A DNA stretch of 50,829 nt from an uncultured Bacteroidota bacterium (GTDB lineage: Bacteria > Bacteroidota > Bacteroidia > Flavobacteriales > Flavobacteriaceae): positions 1 through 50,829 of the forward strand of contig CAILWV010000032.1 in the NCBI GenBank assembly GCA_903838055.1, written 5' to 3'. Position 1 is the first letter of the stretch; each line of letters begins with the position of its first letter. The notes beneath the pieces were generated by a model, which made no database searches, was not told the origin of the DNA, and saw only the letters and a list, made by a program, of their open reading frames with translations. Both the position numbers and the translations under genes were made by a program. Shown here in pieces: positions 42,966 through 50,829 of this stretch.

Positions 42966-43721
42966 TTAAGGAGCAGCAATAACTGGCACTTTATAAAAAG
43001 TTCCATATTGAAAATTAACTTGTTCGCCACCTAAAGCATTCCCATTAGAATTAATAGCATTAAATTTAAAATTTCCAGAAACAGTATCTCCAGTATTTTC
43101 AGTTACACTAATTTCTCCATTACTGCCTTCAACATTTAAAACAGTTATTGAAGCTAGTCCATTGCCGCCTACTATAGTTACTACATCTCCTGCTTTATAA
43201 CCATTACCTGGAGATGCAACTTTAACAGATGTTACAACACCTGTTGCATTGGAAATTACTGAAAGGGTAAGACCGCTTCCAGTTCCAGAATTAGTTGTAG
43301 GATGTGAATTTTGGCAAACGTATTGACCATTTACTAAAGTACAATCGGAAACATAGCCAGAACCGCCATTATTCATGTAACCATACATTTTGGCAACTGG
43401 CCCATAAATAATATTAGTTTTATATAATAAAGAAACAGAATTGAAAGTAGAACTATAAGTAGCATTTGTTGAAGTATCAGGAGTTCCAAAGTAATAGGTT
43501 CCTAAATTACTACTTGCTACATTTAAATTTAATTGCTCGTCTTGCGCTACTGCAACAAAAGAAAGCGCTCCTGTAGATGCTGATTTATATGCTTTAATGT
43601 CTAATGCTCTAAATAATACTCCGTCTCTATAGGCTTGAAAACCTGGATTATTAAATTTTACATCTGTAGTACATGATATAAATGATACTAAAATTACAAT
43701 AAGGGAAACTAATTTTTTCAT
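42966..43721 (-). CDS. Hypothetical lipoprotein
   Basis: This 251-aa protein has a lipoprotein signal (MKKLVSLIVILVSFISC, Cys at 17). The mature start NNPGFQAYRDGVLFRALDI and the NLGTYYFGTPD segment resemble Bacteroidota lipoproteins of the DUF6252 kind, though I am not sure of that. The middle has two Cys in SDCTLVNGQYVCQN and a Gly-rich stretch (ASPGNGYKAGDVVTIVGGNG). It should be in the outer membrane. Role unknown. It is divergent from rpsP. Confidence 0.75.
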   Translation of the reverse strand: MKKLVSLIVILVSFISCTTDVKFNNPGFQAYRDGVLFRALDIKAYKSASTGALSFVAVAQDEQLNLNVASSNLGTYYFGTPDTSTNATYSSTFNSVSLLYKTNIIYGPVAKMYGYMNNGGSGYVSDCTLVNGQYVCQNSHPTTNSGTGSGLTLSVISNATGVVTSVKVASPGNGYKAGDVVTIVGGNGLASITVLNVEGSNGEISVTENTGDTVSGNFKFNAINSNGNALGGEQVNFQYGTFYKVPVIAAP

Positions 43722-43820
43722 TTCAAACTAAATTTATAAATACAAAAATAGTTTTTTTCACTATAATTCCAAGTTAAAGTATTTTTTTTATTTGATATTA
43801 GTTAAAATGGAAAAGTTTTA

Positions 43821-43858
43821 TATCTTTGCAAACTTAATTAACCGAGGTCGAGAACCTC
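43821..43858 (+). promoter_or_regulatory. rpsP promoter and leader hairpin
   Basis: TATCTTTG (43821-43828) fits TAnnTTTG. Transcription would start just downstream. A small hairpin GAGGT-CGAGA-ACCTC (43844-43858) follows in the leader, ending 17 bp before the ATG, where it could affect translation. This placement supports the start at 43876 rather than the in-frame TTG at 43792. Confidence 0.55.
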
Positions 43859-43875
43859 AATTTAATCACAAGATT

Positions 43876-44541
43876 ATGTCAGTAAAAATTAGATTACAAA
43901 GACACGGTAAAAAACAAAAACCTTTTTACTGGATCGTAGCGGCAGATGCTCGCGCAAAAAGAGATGGTAGATTCCTTGAAAAATTAGGAACTTACAATCC
44001 AAACACAAATCCTGCAACTATTGAATTAAACCTTGACCAAGCGGTTCAATGGTTACACAATGGAGCACAACCAACTGATACTGCTAGAGCAATTCTTTCT
44101 TACAAAGGAGCTTTATTGAAACACCACCTTGATGGAGGTATTCGTAAAGGAGCTTTAACTCAAGAACAAGCAGATGCTAAATTAGCGGCTTGGATTGAAG
44201 ACAAAGCTGGAAAAGTAAATGCTAAAAAAGAAGGTTTGACAAAAGCACAACAAGATGCTAAAGCTAAAGCTTTAAAAGCAGAAAAAGTTGCTAATGAAAA
44301 ACGTGTTAATGCTGCTGCTGAAGCTTTGAAAGCTGCTGAAGTAACAGAAGAAGTTGAAGAAGTTGTTGCTGAGGAAACTCCAGTTGAAGAAGTTGCTGAA
44401 GTAGTAGTTGAAGAAACTCCAGTTGCTGAAGCTGCAACAGAAGAAGTTGCTGAAGTAGTAGTTGAAGAAGCTCCAGTTGCTGAAGCTACAACAGAAGAAG
44501 CTCCTGCTGCAGAAGAAAATAACGAAGCTACAGAGGCTTAA
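43876..44541 (+). CDS. rpsP: 30S ribosomal protein S16 with long acidic C-terminal extension
   Basis: From ATG 43876 the 221-aa product begins MSVKIRLQRHGKKQKPFYWI, then KRDGRFLEKLGTYNPNTNP, plain S16. S16 normally ends near residue 80-90. Here a Lys/Ala-rich helical stretch (100-155) and then an 18-residue acidic repeat (EEVAEVVVEETPVAEAAT, twice, plus partial copies) follow. Long S16 tails are known in Bacteroidota as I recall, but repeat number can vary. It is the first gene of the rpsP-rimM group. Confidence 0.93.
   Translation: MSVKIRLQRHGKKQKPFYWIVAADARAKRDGRFLEKLGTYNPNTNPATIELNLDQAVQWLHNGAQPTDTARAILSYKGALLKHHLDGGIRKGALTQEQADAKLAAWIEDKAGKVNAKKEGLTKAQQDAKAKALKAEKVANEKRVNAAAEALKAAEVTEEVEEVVAEETPVEEVAEVVVEETPVAEAATEEVAEVVVEEAPVAEATTEEAPAAEENNEATEA
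44386..44493 (+). repeat. 54-bp tandem repeat in the S16 tail (two full copies)
   Basis: Units start at 44386 and 44440 and are nearly identical. Partial, more diverged units flank them. In-frame, so copy-number change would keep the gene open. Confidence 0.8.
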
Positions 44542-44554
44542 TAAAAATGCAATA

Positions 44555-45079
44555 ATGCGTAAAGAAGATTGTTTCTACTTAGGCAAAATTGCAAAAAAAT
44601 TTAGTTTCAAAGGCGAAGTTCTAATTTACTTAGATACAGACGAGCCTGAGTTATATGAAAATATGGAATCGGTTTTTGTTGAATTCAACAAAAACTTGGT
44701 TCCATTTTTTATTGAAAATTCTTCATTACACAAAAATGACTTTCTCCGAGTTAAATTTGAAGATGTAGATGACGAAGCAGAGGCAGATAGCATTCTGAAT
44801 TGTGATATATATCTTCCAATATCAATGTTGCCAAAACTAGAAGGCAACAAATTTTATTTCCACGAAGTAGTCGGTTTTGAAATTGAAGACCAACGATTAG
44901 GTGTTTTTGGGAAAATTGTTTCCATAAACGATACTTCGGCACAGCCATTATTTGAAGTGCTAAATGGAAATGTGGAAATTCTTGTTCCAATGATTGATCA
45001 ATTCTTGGTTAAAATCGACAGAGAAAACAAGAAAGTAATTATGGATTTACCTGAAGGACTTGTTGAAATGTATTTGTAA
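44555..45079 (+). CDS. rimM: Ribosome maturation factor RimM
   Basis: The start is the ATG at 44555 (MRKEDCFYLGKIAKKFSFKG), 13 bp after the rpsP stop, giving 174 aa. The RimM N-domain has GKIAKKFSFKGEV, and the PRC-barrel follows with KFYFHEVVGFEIEDQRLG and EILVPMIDQFLVKID, ending in MDLPEGLVEMYL. It helps 16S rRNA processing and 30S head assembly, near S19 and S13. Pairing with rpsP is the standard bacterial arrangement. Confidence 0.93.
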   Translation: MRKEDCFYLGKIAKKFSFKGEVLIYLDTDEPELYENMESVFVEFNKNLVPFFIENSSLHKNDFLRVKFEDVDDEAEADSILNCDIYLPISMLPKLEGNKFYFHEVVGFEIEDQRLGVFGKIVSINDTSAQPLFEVLNGNVEILVPMIDQFLVKIDRENKKVIMDLPEGLVEMYL

Positions 45080-45167
45080 ATTTTTATATTCGCTTCACTT
45101 TTAGATAGTTAGAAACTTATGTGGCTTTATAAAATTCTAAATTGTCTAATATTCAAAAAAGTCTAAA

Positions 45168-45881
45168 TTGTCTAATTTCCAATTCAAACAATTCGTTGTT
45201 TCACAAGATCGCTGTGCTATGAAAATAGGCACGGACGGAGTATTACTTGGTGCATGGTGCCCAATTGAAAATAACCCTTTCTCAATTTTAGATATTGGAG
45301 CTGGAACAGGAATAGTGTCTCTGATGCTTGCTCAAAGAAGTAATGCACAGCAAATTGATGCTTTAGAAATTGATGAAGACGCCTACGAACAATGTGTCGA
45401 AAATTTTGAAAATTCTCCATGGGGTGATCGCTTATTTTGTTTTCATGCAGGTTTGGATGAGTTTGTAGAAGAGCCAGAAGATGAGTATGACATAATACTA
45501 TCCAACCCCCCTTTTTATTCAGAAGATTATAAAACCGAGAATAAACAACGTGATTTAGCTCGATTTCAAGACGCCTTGCCTTTTGAAGATTTAATTGAAG
45601 CTGCAGATTTACTGCTTTCTGAAAATGGGGTTTTTGCAGTAATTATTCCATTTAAAGAAGAAGAAAAATTTATTGATTTGTGTGCTGCTGTAGAATTGTT
45701 TCCTATTAAAGTAACGCGAGTAAAAGGCTCTCCGACAACCGAAATAAAAAGAAGTTTATTAGCATTTAAACGTTATGAACTTAGCACTTTAATAGCCGAT
45801 GAATTGGTTATAGAAACTTCAAGACACCAATACACCACAGAATATATAGAACTTACTAAAGCATTTTATCTTAAAATGTAG
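45168..45881 (+). CDS. trmN6: tRNA1(Val) (adenine(37)-N6)-methyltransferase TrmN6
   Basis: This 237-aa protein begins at a TTG (45168): the domain needs FQFKQFVVSQDRCAMKIGTD near the start, so the first ATG at 45219 would cut into it, and no upstream ATG is in frame. SAM-binding motif I is ILDIGAGTGIVSLML and the catalytic motif is ILSNPPFY, typical of N6-adenine methyltransferases. It modifies A37 of tRNA1-Val. It follows rimM by 88 bp and may be co-transcribed. A 15-bp direct repeat overlaps the start. Confidence 0.88.
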   Translation: MSNFQFKQFVVSQDRCAMKIGTDGVLLGAWCPIENNPFSILDIGAGTGIVSLMLAQRSNAQQIDALEIDEDAYEQCVENFENSPWGDRLFCFHAGLDEFVEEPEDEYDIILSNPPFYSEDYKTENKQRDLARFQDALPFEDLIEAADLLLSENGVFAVIIPFKEEEKFIDLCAAVELFPIKVTRVKGSPTTEIKRSLLAFKRYELSTLIADELVIETSRHQYTTEYIELTKAFYLKM

Positions 45882-45953
45882 ATTTTCTATTTATCAAATT
45901 AAACCTCTTTTTTTCCTAATTAATTATCATATCCATAAAATTTATAACATTCG

Positions 45954-45988
45954 TTGAACGAAATACTAAATATGTTTATGTAAATTTG
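45954..45988 (+). promoter_or_regulatory. Candidate promoter of the acyl-CoA dehydrogenase gene
   Basis: TTG at 45954-45956 and TAAATTTG at 45981-45988, with a 24-bp gap that is slightly long. The ATG follows 30 bp downstream. Confidence 0.5.
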
Positions 45989-46018
45989 CCGAAGTGTTCG
46001 TAAACCAAAAATTAAACT

Positions 46019-47197
46019 ATGAAACCAGATTTATTTCAAGCACCCGATTATTACTTGTTAGATGATTTACTAACCGAAGAACATAAATTAGTTCGCGATT
46101 CTGCACGTGCATGGGTAAAACGTGAAGTTTCCCCAATTATTGAAGACTACGCCCAACGCGCTGAATTCCCTAAACAAATAATAAAAGGTTTGGGAGAAAT
46201 TGGTGGTTTTGGCCCTTATATTCCTGAAGAATATGGAGGAGCAGGATTAGACCAAATATCTTATGGTTTAATTATGCAAGAAATTGAAAGAGGAGATTCT
46301 GGAGTTCGTTCCACTTCTTCTGTACAATCTTCTTTAGTAATGTATCCTATATGGAAATTTGGAACAGAAGAACAAAGACAAAAATATTTACCAAAATTAG
46401 CGACAGGGGAATTCATGGGATGTTTTGGATTAACGGAACCAGACCATGGTTCTAATCCAAGCGGAATGGTTACTAATTTTAAAGATATGGGCGACCATTA
46501 TTTATTAAATGGTGCTAAAATGTGGATTTCAAATGCGCCGTTTGCAGATGTTGCTGTTGTATGGGCAAAAGACGAAACAGGTAGAATTCATGGTCTTATT
46601 GTAGAGCGTGGAATGGAAGGATTTACAACTCCTGAAACACATAACAAATGGTCATTACGTGCATCAGCAACTGGTGAATTAATTTTTGATAATGTAAAAG
46701 TTCCTAAAGAAAACCTTTTACCTGGCAAATCAGGACTTGGAGCACCAATGATGTGTTTGGACTCTGCACGTTACGGAATTGCATGGGGTGCTATTGGAGC
46801 TGCAATGGATTGCTACGATACAGCTCTTCGCTATGCAAAAGAAAGAATCCAATTTGACAAACCTATTGCAGGAACTCAATTACAACAAAAAAAATTAGCT
46901 GAAATGATTACCGAAATCACCAAAGCACAATTGTTGACTTGGAGATTAGGAGTATTAAGAAATGAAGGTCGCGCTACAACTGCTCAAATCTCTATGGCAA
47001 AAAGAAATAATGTAGATATGGCAATTCATATAGCTCGTGAAGCTAGACAAATTTTAGGTGGAATGGGAATTACAGGTGAATATTCGATTATGAGACACAG
47101 TATGAATCTTGAGTCGGTAATTACTTATGAAGGCACACATGACATCCATTTATTAATTACAGGCGCAGACATAACAGGCATTCCAGCGTTTAAATAA
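46019..47197 (+). CDS. Glutaryl-CoA dehydrogenase-like acyl-CoA dehydrogenase
   Basis: This 392-aa flavoenzyme has FAD contacts GCFGLTEPDHGSNPSGM and WISNAPFADVAVVWAK, substrate-side LDSARYGIAWGAIGAA and the catalytic Glu in VITYEGTHDIH near residue 373. The combination EPDHGSNPS, ARYGIAWG and YEGTHDIH points to the glutaryl-CoA group, which oxidises and decarboxylates glutaryl-CoA in lysine and tryptophan breakdown, using ETF as acceptor. The gene is monocistronic with its own promoter and terminator. Confidence 0.9.
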   Translation: MKPDLFQAPDYYLLDDLLTEEHKLVRDSARAWVKREVSPIIEDYAQRAEFPKQIIKGLGEIGGFGPYIPEEYGGAGLDQISYGLIMQEIERGDSGVRSTSSVQSSLVMYPIWKFGTEEQRQKYLPKLATGEFMGCFGLTEPDHGSNPSGMVTNFKDMGDHYLLNGAKMWISNAPFADVAVVWAKDETGRIHGLIVERGMEGFTTPETHNKWSLRASATGELIFDNVKVPKENLLPGKSGLGAPMMCLDSARYGIAWGAIGAAMDCYDTALRYAKERIQFDKPIAGTQLQQKKLAEMITEITKAQLLTWRLGVLRNEGRATTAQISMAKRNNVDMAIHIAREARQILGGMGITGEYSIMRHSMNLESVITYEGTHDIHLLITGADITGIPAFK

Positions 47198-47254
47198 AAT
47201 TATTTGTAAAATTAAGGATGGTTATTAAAGATAATTTACTTTCATCCAAAACAT

Positions 47255-47284
47255 AAAAAAGGCTCCGATAACGGAGCCTTTTTT
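47255..47284 (+). terminator. Terminator of the acyl-CoA dehydrogenase gene
   Basis: AAGGCTCCG pairs with CGGAGCCTT around ATAA, followed by six T. Confidence 0.9.
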
Positions 47285-47320
47285 GTTATTGAACAAATTT
47301 ACATCGGATAACAAAATTTC

Positions 47321-47357
47321 AAAAAAACCTGTCCAATTTCTTGGACAGGTTTTTTAA
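47321..47357 (-). terminator. Terminator of the giant Ig-repeat gene
   Basis: AAACCTGTCCA pairs with TGGACAGGTTT. On the minus strand a T-run follows, 18 bp past the stop at 47375. Confidence 0.85.
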
Positions 47358-47374
47358 AATTTATTTGATAAGAA

Positions 47375-50300
47375 TTATCTCTTAATCACTCTAAGAGATT
47401 TCACATTATCACCTTGGGTTACAATAACATTATAAACTCCAGTTGTATAATTTGACCCTATTTCTAATCCTTCAACTTCCGAAGTTTCTAGAATTCTGTT
47501 ATCAACTAATTTACCCAGCATATCATACACTTTAATTTGTAAAGCTTCTTCACTACTAGTTTTAACATCTAGTTTGAAGTTCTCTGCAAATGGGTTTGGA
47601 TAAGCCGATGCTTTAAATTCTATAGCTGAATCATCTACTCTAACTGAACTTCCACATGCTTTAATCCAAACATTTACAGGAGTACTATAAGCAGATGTTG
47701 CACATGGACTATTTGTTAATTTAGCACGGAACCAGATATTTCCTGCATCAGAACTAACTACACTTAAAGTAGTTGCTGTAGCGCTATCAATATCTGTCCA
47801 ACTTACAGATGTAGAATTAGTAACTGAGGTAGTACTAGTTACTGCATTGTAAAATTGCCATTGTATAGTCCCTACAGAACCTGTAGCTAAAGACAATGTT
47901 TTAACTCCGCTACAAACTGCTTTTGCTAATGTAGTAGCTCCAGCATTTCCACTTACTGCAGTTGCAACAGCTGAACGACTAATTGTAACCGATACAATAT
48001 TAGAAGTAGAACTACAAGAACCGGCAGTAGCAACAGCTTTATACCATATTTTTGGTGTAGCTGCATAATAAGTTAAGTTTCCAGTTGCTAATGCTGTAGA
48101 AGTTACTGTAGAAGATAATGGAACTAAAGTCCAAACTGCGGATGTTCCAGCTGTATTTACATAATTTGTTGATTTATACCAAGCAACAATTCCTGTTGAC
48201 GCACCTAAAGTTAAATTAGTTCCGCCGTTAGCTGAACAAACTGTAGATTCTGCAGCTAATAAATCTCCTGCCAAAGCATCCCCTACAGTATAATGAACTT
48301 CATTAGAGTAAGCCACAGTACAAACTCCACTAGTTAGTCTAGCTCTAAAATAAGTTGTATCCGTAATATTTTTTATTAAATAAGTAGTACTTGTTCTTGT
48401 CGATGAATTAGAAGTAAAAGTACTTGCTGCACTATCCACTCCAACTGGAACAGGTTGGTAACTATTATCAGCACCTGTAGTTGAATATTCCCATTGAATA
48501 GTTCCAACAGATCCAGATATTTTTAATGTGCTTGAACTACCTGAACATAAAGTACCGCCACCTATAACATTACCACCAACTGGCAGTGGATTTACAGTTA
48601 TTGTCTTAACAACTGAAGCAGTTGAACAAACTCCATTTTCGTTTGAACTTGTCACGATTGCTTTGTAACTTTTATTAGAAGTAGAAGTTGCATTTGTTAA
48701 AGTATATGATGATGAAGTTGCATCAGTAATATCGTTAAAAGTACCAGATGCTATTGGTGCGGATTGCCATTGAATAGTAGAACCTACATTATTATTTAAA
48801 GTAAAAGTAATGTCACTTCCTAAACATACTGAAATAGTATTTGTAGAAATAGTACCAGCTTTAGCAACCGGTGTAACTGTAGCTTTTATAACTGGTGTAG
48901 ATGCACTACATGTTCCGTTTGTCATAGTTGCTTTGTACCAAGTAGAAACTGTTAAATTACCAGTTTTTAATGTAGTTCCATCATTTGTAATTAGAGTTAA
49001 AGTAGTAGTATTAATAATTTTTGTCCAAACTGGAGTTGATGCATCACCATTAACTGATTTATACCATGAGATTGCATTACTAGTATTGTCTTGTAAATTA
49101 ATAAAAGAAGAAACACCAGAACATACTGAAAAATCACCCTCTGTAATAGTTCCTGCATTGATTTGAGAATTAACATTTACTATAACTGCTTTACTGTAAG
49201 CAGGAGTACAACTACCACTAGTTACTTTCACTCTATATGAAGTAGTTATTGAAGGATGAGCAGAATAACTGTTTCCATTAGCTTGAGCTATATCATTCCA
49301 AGTTGCGCCATCAAATGACTGCCATTGAACTGAACCAACATGCTTTCCTAATGTTAATAATTTTGAATCTCCTTCACAGATACTTCCTGATCCTGATATA
49401 GACCCAGCAACAGATTTTAAAATAGTTATGGTAACAGGATCTGTATATTCTGTCGTAGAACAACCTCCACCAACAGACACTTTTGCTCTTACAAGTCTAA
49501 CAGATTGCGCTGTTGATGCCGAATAAGCATTTGAAAATGTTACATCTGTATAGCTAGTATCCGTATAATTTCCTGGAACACCATTCGTTACTATTGCTTG
49601 TTGCCATTGTACATTTCCTGAAGAATTAGTTAGAGTTAACGCAAAATTTTCACCAGAACAAATTGTAATATCTCCACCGGAAATAGTCCCTGCAACGGTT
49701 GTACTACTTACACCAACTATATATGGATTAGTAATTGCATTCGGACAAGCCCCACTTGATCTAACAACTCTAATATATTTGTTTTGAGAATATTGAGATG
49801 TATATAAGTAGGTATTTACATCAGGAATTGGATTGTATGTACTATTATCTAAAGATTCTTGCCATTGTATTGAACCTCTTCCGTTGTAATTACTTAATGT
49901 CTTAGATGTACCTGGACAAATTTCTCCATATTTTCCAAAAACAGCACCTGCGACTGGCATTGCATTTACAGTTAAAGCAATTTCATCCGAAGTAAGAGTG
50001 GCAATACAAGCAGCATCACTTAAATCAGTAATAATAACTTTATATAAATTACCATCCAAAGCTAAAGAACCTTCTTCATTTGTAATTGTTAAATTCGCGG
50101 TATTTGAATTATTATAAACAGAATCATTGCTAATAGTAGTCCAAGACGAATTATCTGCGCTTGATTTCACTTGCCATTCATAAGACAATCCAGAAGTTGA
50201 AGCACCAGTTGCAATCACCGAAATAGTTGCTGTACCTGATGAAATACAAATATTTGTAGGCACTGGTTGTGTAGCTATCTCAAGTACTGGTTTAACAACA

Positions 50301-50829
50301 AACGTGATGTTATTTGAAGATGCCGTAGGACTAGTCAAACATGAACTTGCCTCACTTGAAGTCATAACAACTGAAACAATTTGTCCGTTAGATATGTTGG
50401 TTGGAGTAAAAGTATCTTCTGTTGCACTATCAACATCAGCTCCATTTATTTTCCATTGGTATGTTGGTGCATCTCCACCATTTGTTGGAGCAGCTGTAAA
50501 GATCACACTTGTTCCAGCACATATTGTATTGTCTGTTGCATCAGATGTAATAGCTACACTTACAGGTAAATTTTCATTTACTATAGTCTCTATCTCATTA
50601 GAAGTCGCTTCTAATGTAGAATGACATCCTGTTTCATTAGAAGTCATTACTACTGTTACTTTATCGGTATCTAATAGTGAATTAGTTGTATAACTTGCAG
50701 TTGTTTCTCCATCAACAACAGAATCATTTTTCTTCCATTGGTAAGTTGGTGCATCTCCTCCATGAACTGGACTTGCTGTAAAGGTTACACTTGTTCCAGC
50801 ACATATTGTATTGTCTGTTGCGCTAGATG
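47375..50829 (-). CDS. Giant Ig-repeat protein with T9SS sorting domain (5' end beyond window)
   Basis: The frame stays open to the window end, so at least 1151 codons; the Met at 50647 is internal. Many Ig-like/PKD-type repeats of about 90-95 aa are present, each with CxGxxxxLT near the start and VQWQ or YQWK in the middle. The last two visible repeats share ATDNTICAGTSVxFTA. The final ~85 residues are a type A T9SS domain (ASAYPNPFAENFKLDV, then YTTGVYNVIVTQGDNVKSL). It is secreted and probably adhesive. Start and signal peptide lie outside. Confidence 0.88.
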   Translation of the reverse strand, partial: SSATDNTICAGTSVTFTASPVHGGDAPTYQWKKNDSVVDGETTASYTTNSLLDTDKVTVVMTSNETGCHSTLEATSNEIETIVNENLPVSVAITSDATDNTICAGTSVIFTAAPTNGGDAPTYQWKINGADVDSATEDTFTPTNISNGQIVSVVMTSSEASSCLTSPTASSNNITFVVKPVLEIATQPVPTNICISSGTATISVIATGASTSGLSYEWQVKSSADNSSWTTISNDSVYNNSNTANLTITNEEGSLALDGNLYKVIITDLSDAACIATLTSDEIALTVNAMPVAGAVFGKYGEICPGTSKTLSNYNGRGSIQWQESLDNSTYNPIPDVNTYLYTSQYSQNKYIRVVRSSGACPNAITNPYIVGVSSTTVAGTISGGDITICSGENFALTLTNSSGNVQWQQAIVTNGVPGNYTDTSYTDVTFSNAYSASTAQSVRLVRAKVSVGGGCSTTEYTDPVTITILKSVAGSISGSGSICEGDSKLLTLGKHVGSVQWQSFDGATWNDIAQANGNSYSAHPSITTSYRVKVTSGSCTPAYSKAVIVNVNSQINAGTITEGDFSVCSGVSSFINLQDNTSNAISWYKSVNGDASTPVWTKIINTTTLTLITNDGTTLKTGNLTVSTWYKATMTNGTCSASTPVIKATVTPVAKAGTISTNTISVCLGSDITFTLNNNVGSTIQWQSAPIASGTFNDITDATSSSYTLTNATSTSNKSYKAIVTSSNENGVCSTASVVKTITVNPLPVGGNVIGGGTLCSGSSSTLKISGSVGTIQWEYSTTGADNSYQPVPVGVDSAASTFTSNSSTRTSTTYLIKNITDTTYFRARLTSGVCTVAYSNEVHYTVGDALAGDLLAAESTVCSANGGTNLTLGASTGIVAWYKSTNYVNTAGTSAVWTLVPLSSTVTSTALATGNLTYYAATPKIWYKAVATAGSCSSTSNIVSVTISRSAVATAVSGNAGATTLAKAVCSGVKTLSLATGSVGTIQWQFYNAVTSTTSVTNSTSVSWTDIDSATATTLSVVSSDAGNIWFRAKLTNSPCATSAYSTPVNVWIKACGSSVRVDDSAIEFKASAYPNPFAENFKLDVKTSSEEALQIKVYDMLGKLVDNRILETSEVEGLEIGSNYTTGVYNVIVTQGDNVKSLRVIKR

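Noticed and set aside
48810..49166. 118-codon plus-strand frame inside the giant Ig gene
   Set aside because: It mirrors the Thr/Val-rich Ig repeats on the opposite strand; no RBS or domain.
1..50829. CRISPR array
   Set aside because: No run of evenly spaced 25-40 bp direct repeats with unique spacers was seen; the repeated units found are Ig modules, the S16 tail or dispersed elements.

Overview
The window looks like chromosomal DNA from a low-GC member of the Flavobacteriaceae, probably Flavobacterium or a close relative. The evidence is the AT-rich sequence, secreted proteins with type IX secretion (T9SS) C-terminal sorting domains, TAnnTTTG-type promoter boxes, a doubled-Nfu_N NifU protein, a ribosomal protein S16 with a long acidic tail, and a DnaE fused to a proofreading exonuclease. 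This assignment comes from reading the sequence and recalling protein families. No search was run.

Layout. 0-3.1 kb is the 5' part of a giant secreted adhesin-like gene, cut by the window start. 3.2-7.3 kb holds a NifU-like Fe-S protein, a DUF885 lipoprotein and an acyltransferase. 7.3-12.6 kb is accessory: an operon of a DNA-glycosylase-like protein and two secreted proteins, then a large imperfect palindrome, the decayed C-terminus of a restriction-modification enzyme, a toxin-antitoxin-like pair and tRNA-Leu. 12.9-15.3 kb has an M20 dipeptidase, a NUMOD4/HNH protein and a small receiver-like protein. 15.8-21.9 kb is a signalling block, with a five-gene operon (PAS histidine kinase, FIST sensor, second kinase, Hpt, LytTR regulator) and a separate single-domain receiver. 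22-30.6 kb is mixed housekeeping: PH/SHOCT protein, MmcQ/YjbR, GNAT, cyclase, hemW, ruvC, a flippase-like membrane protein, a glycosyltransferase, a secreted PLD-fold protein and a small lipoprotein.

30.6-35.75 kb is the most unusual part. Two 197-bp direct repeats differing at only 3 positions bracket five co-directional genes of unknown function. One copy sits directly behind tRNA-Asp and contains its terminator. Inside is a DUF3127 (SSB-like) gene broken by one stop codon, and a neighbouring 289-aa protein whose last codons and 3' flank are clearly related to the DUF3127 gene. That protein therefore ends in an SSB-like acidic tip. A 14-bp perfect palindrome occurs twice in this block.

35.9-47.2 kb is core genome: DUF58 protein, thioredoxin, exonuclease-DnaE fusion, RRM protein, a lipoprotein, the rpsP-rimM-trmN6 group and glutaryl-CoA dehydrogenase. 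47.4-50.8 kb is a second giant Ig-repeat T9SS protein on the minus strand, cut by the window end.

The best candidates for something undescribed are the repeat-bracketed block at tRNA-Asp and the FIST-centred phosphorelay. Both functional readings are inferences.
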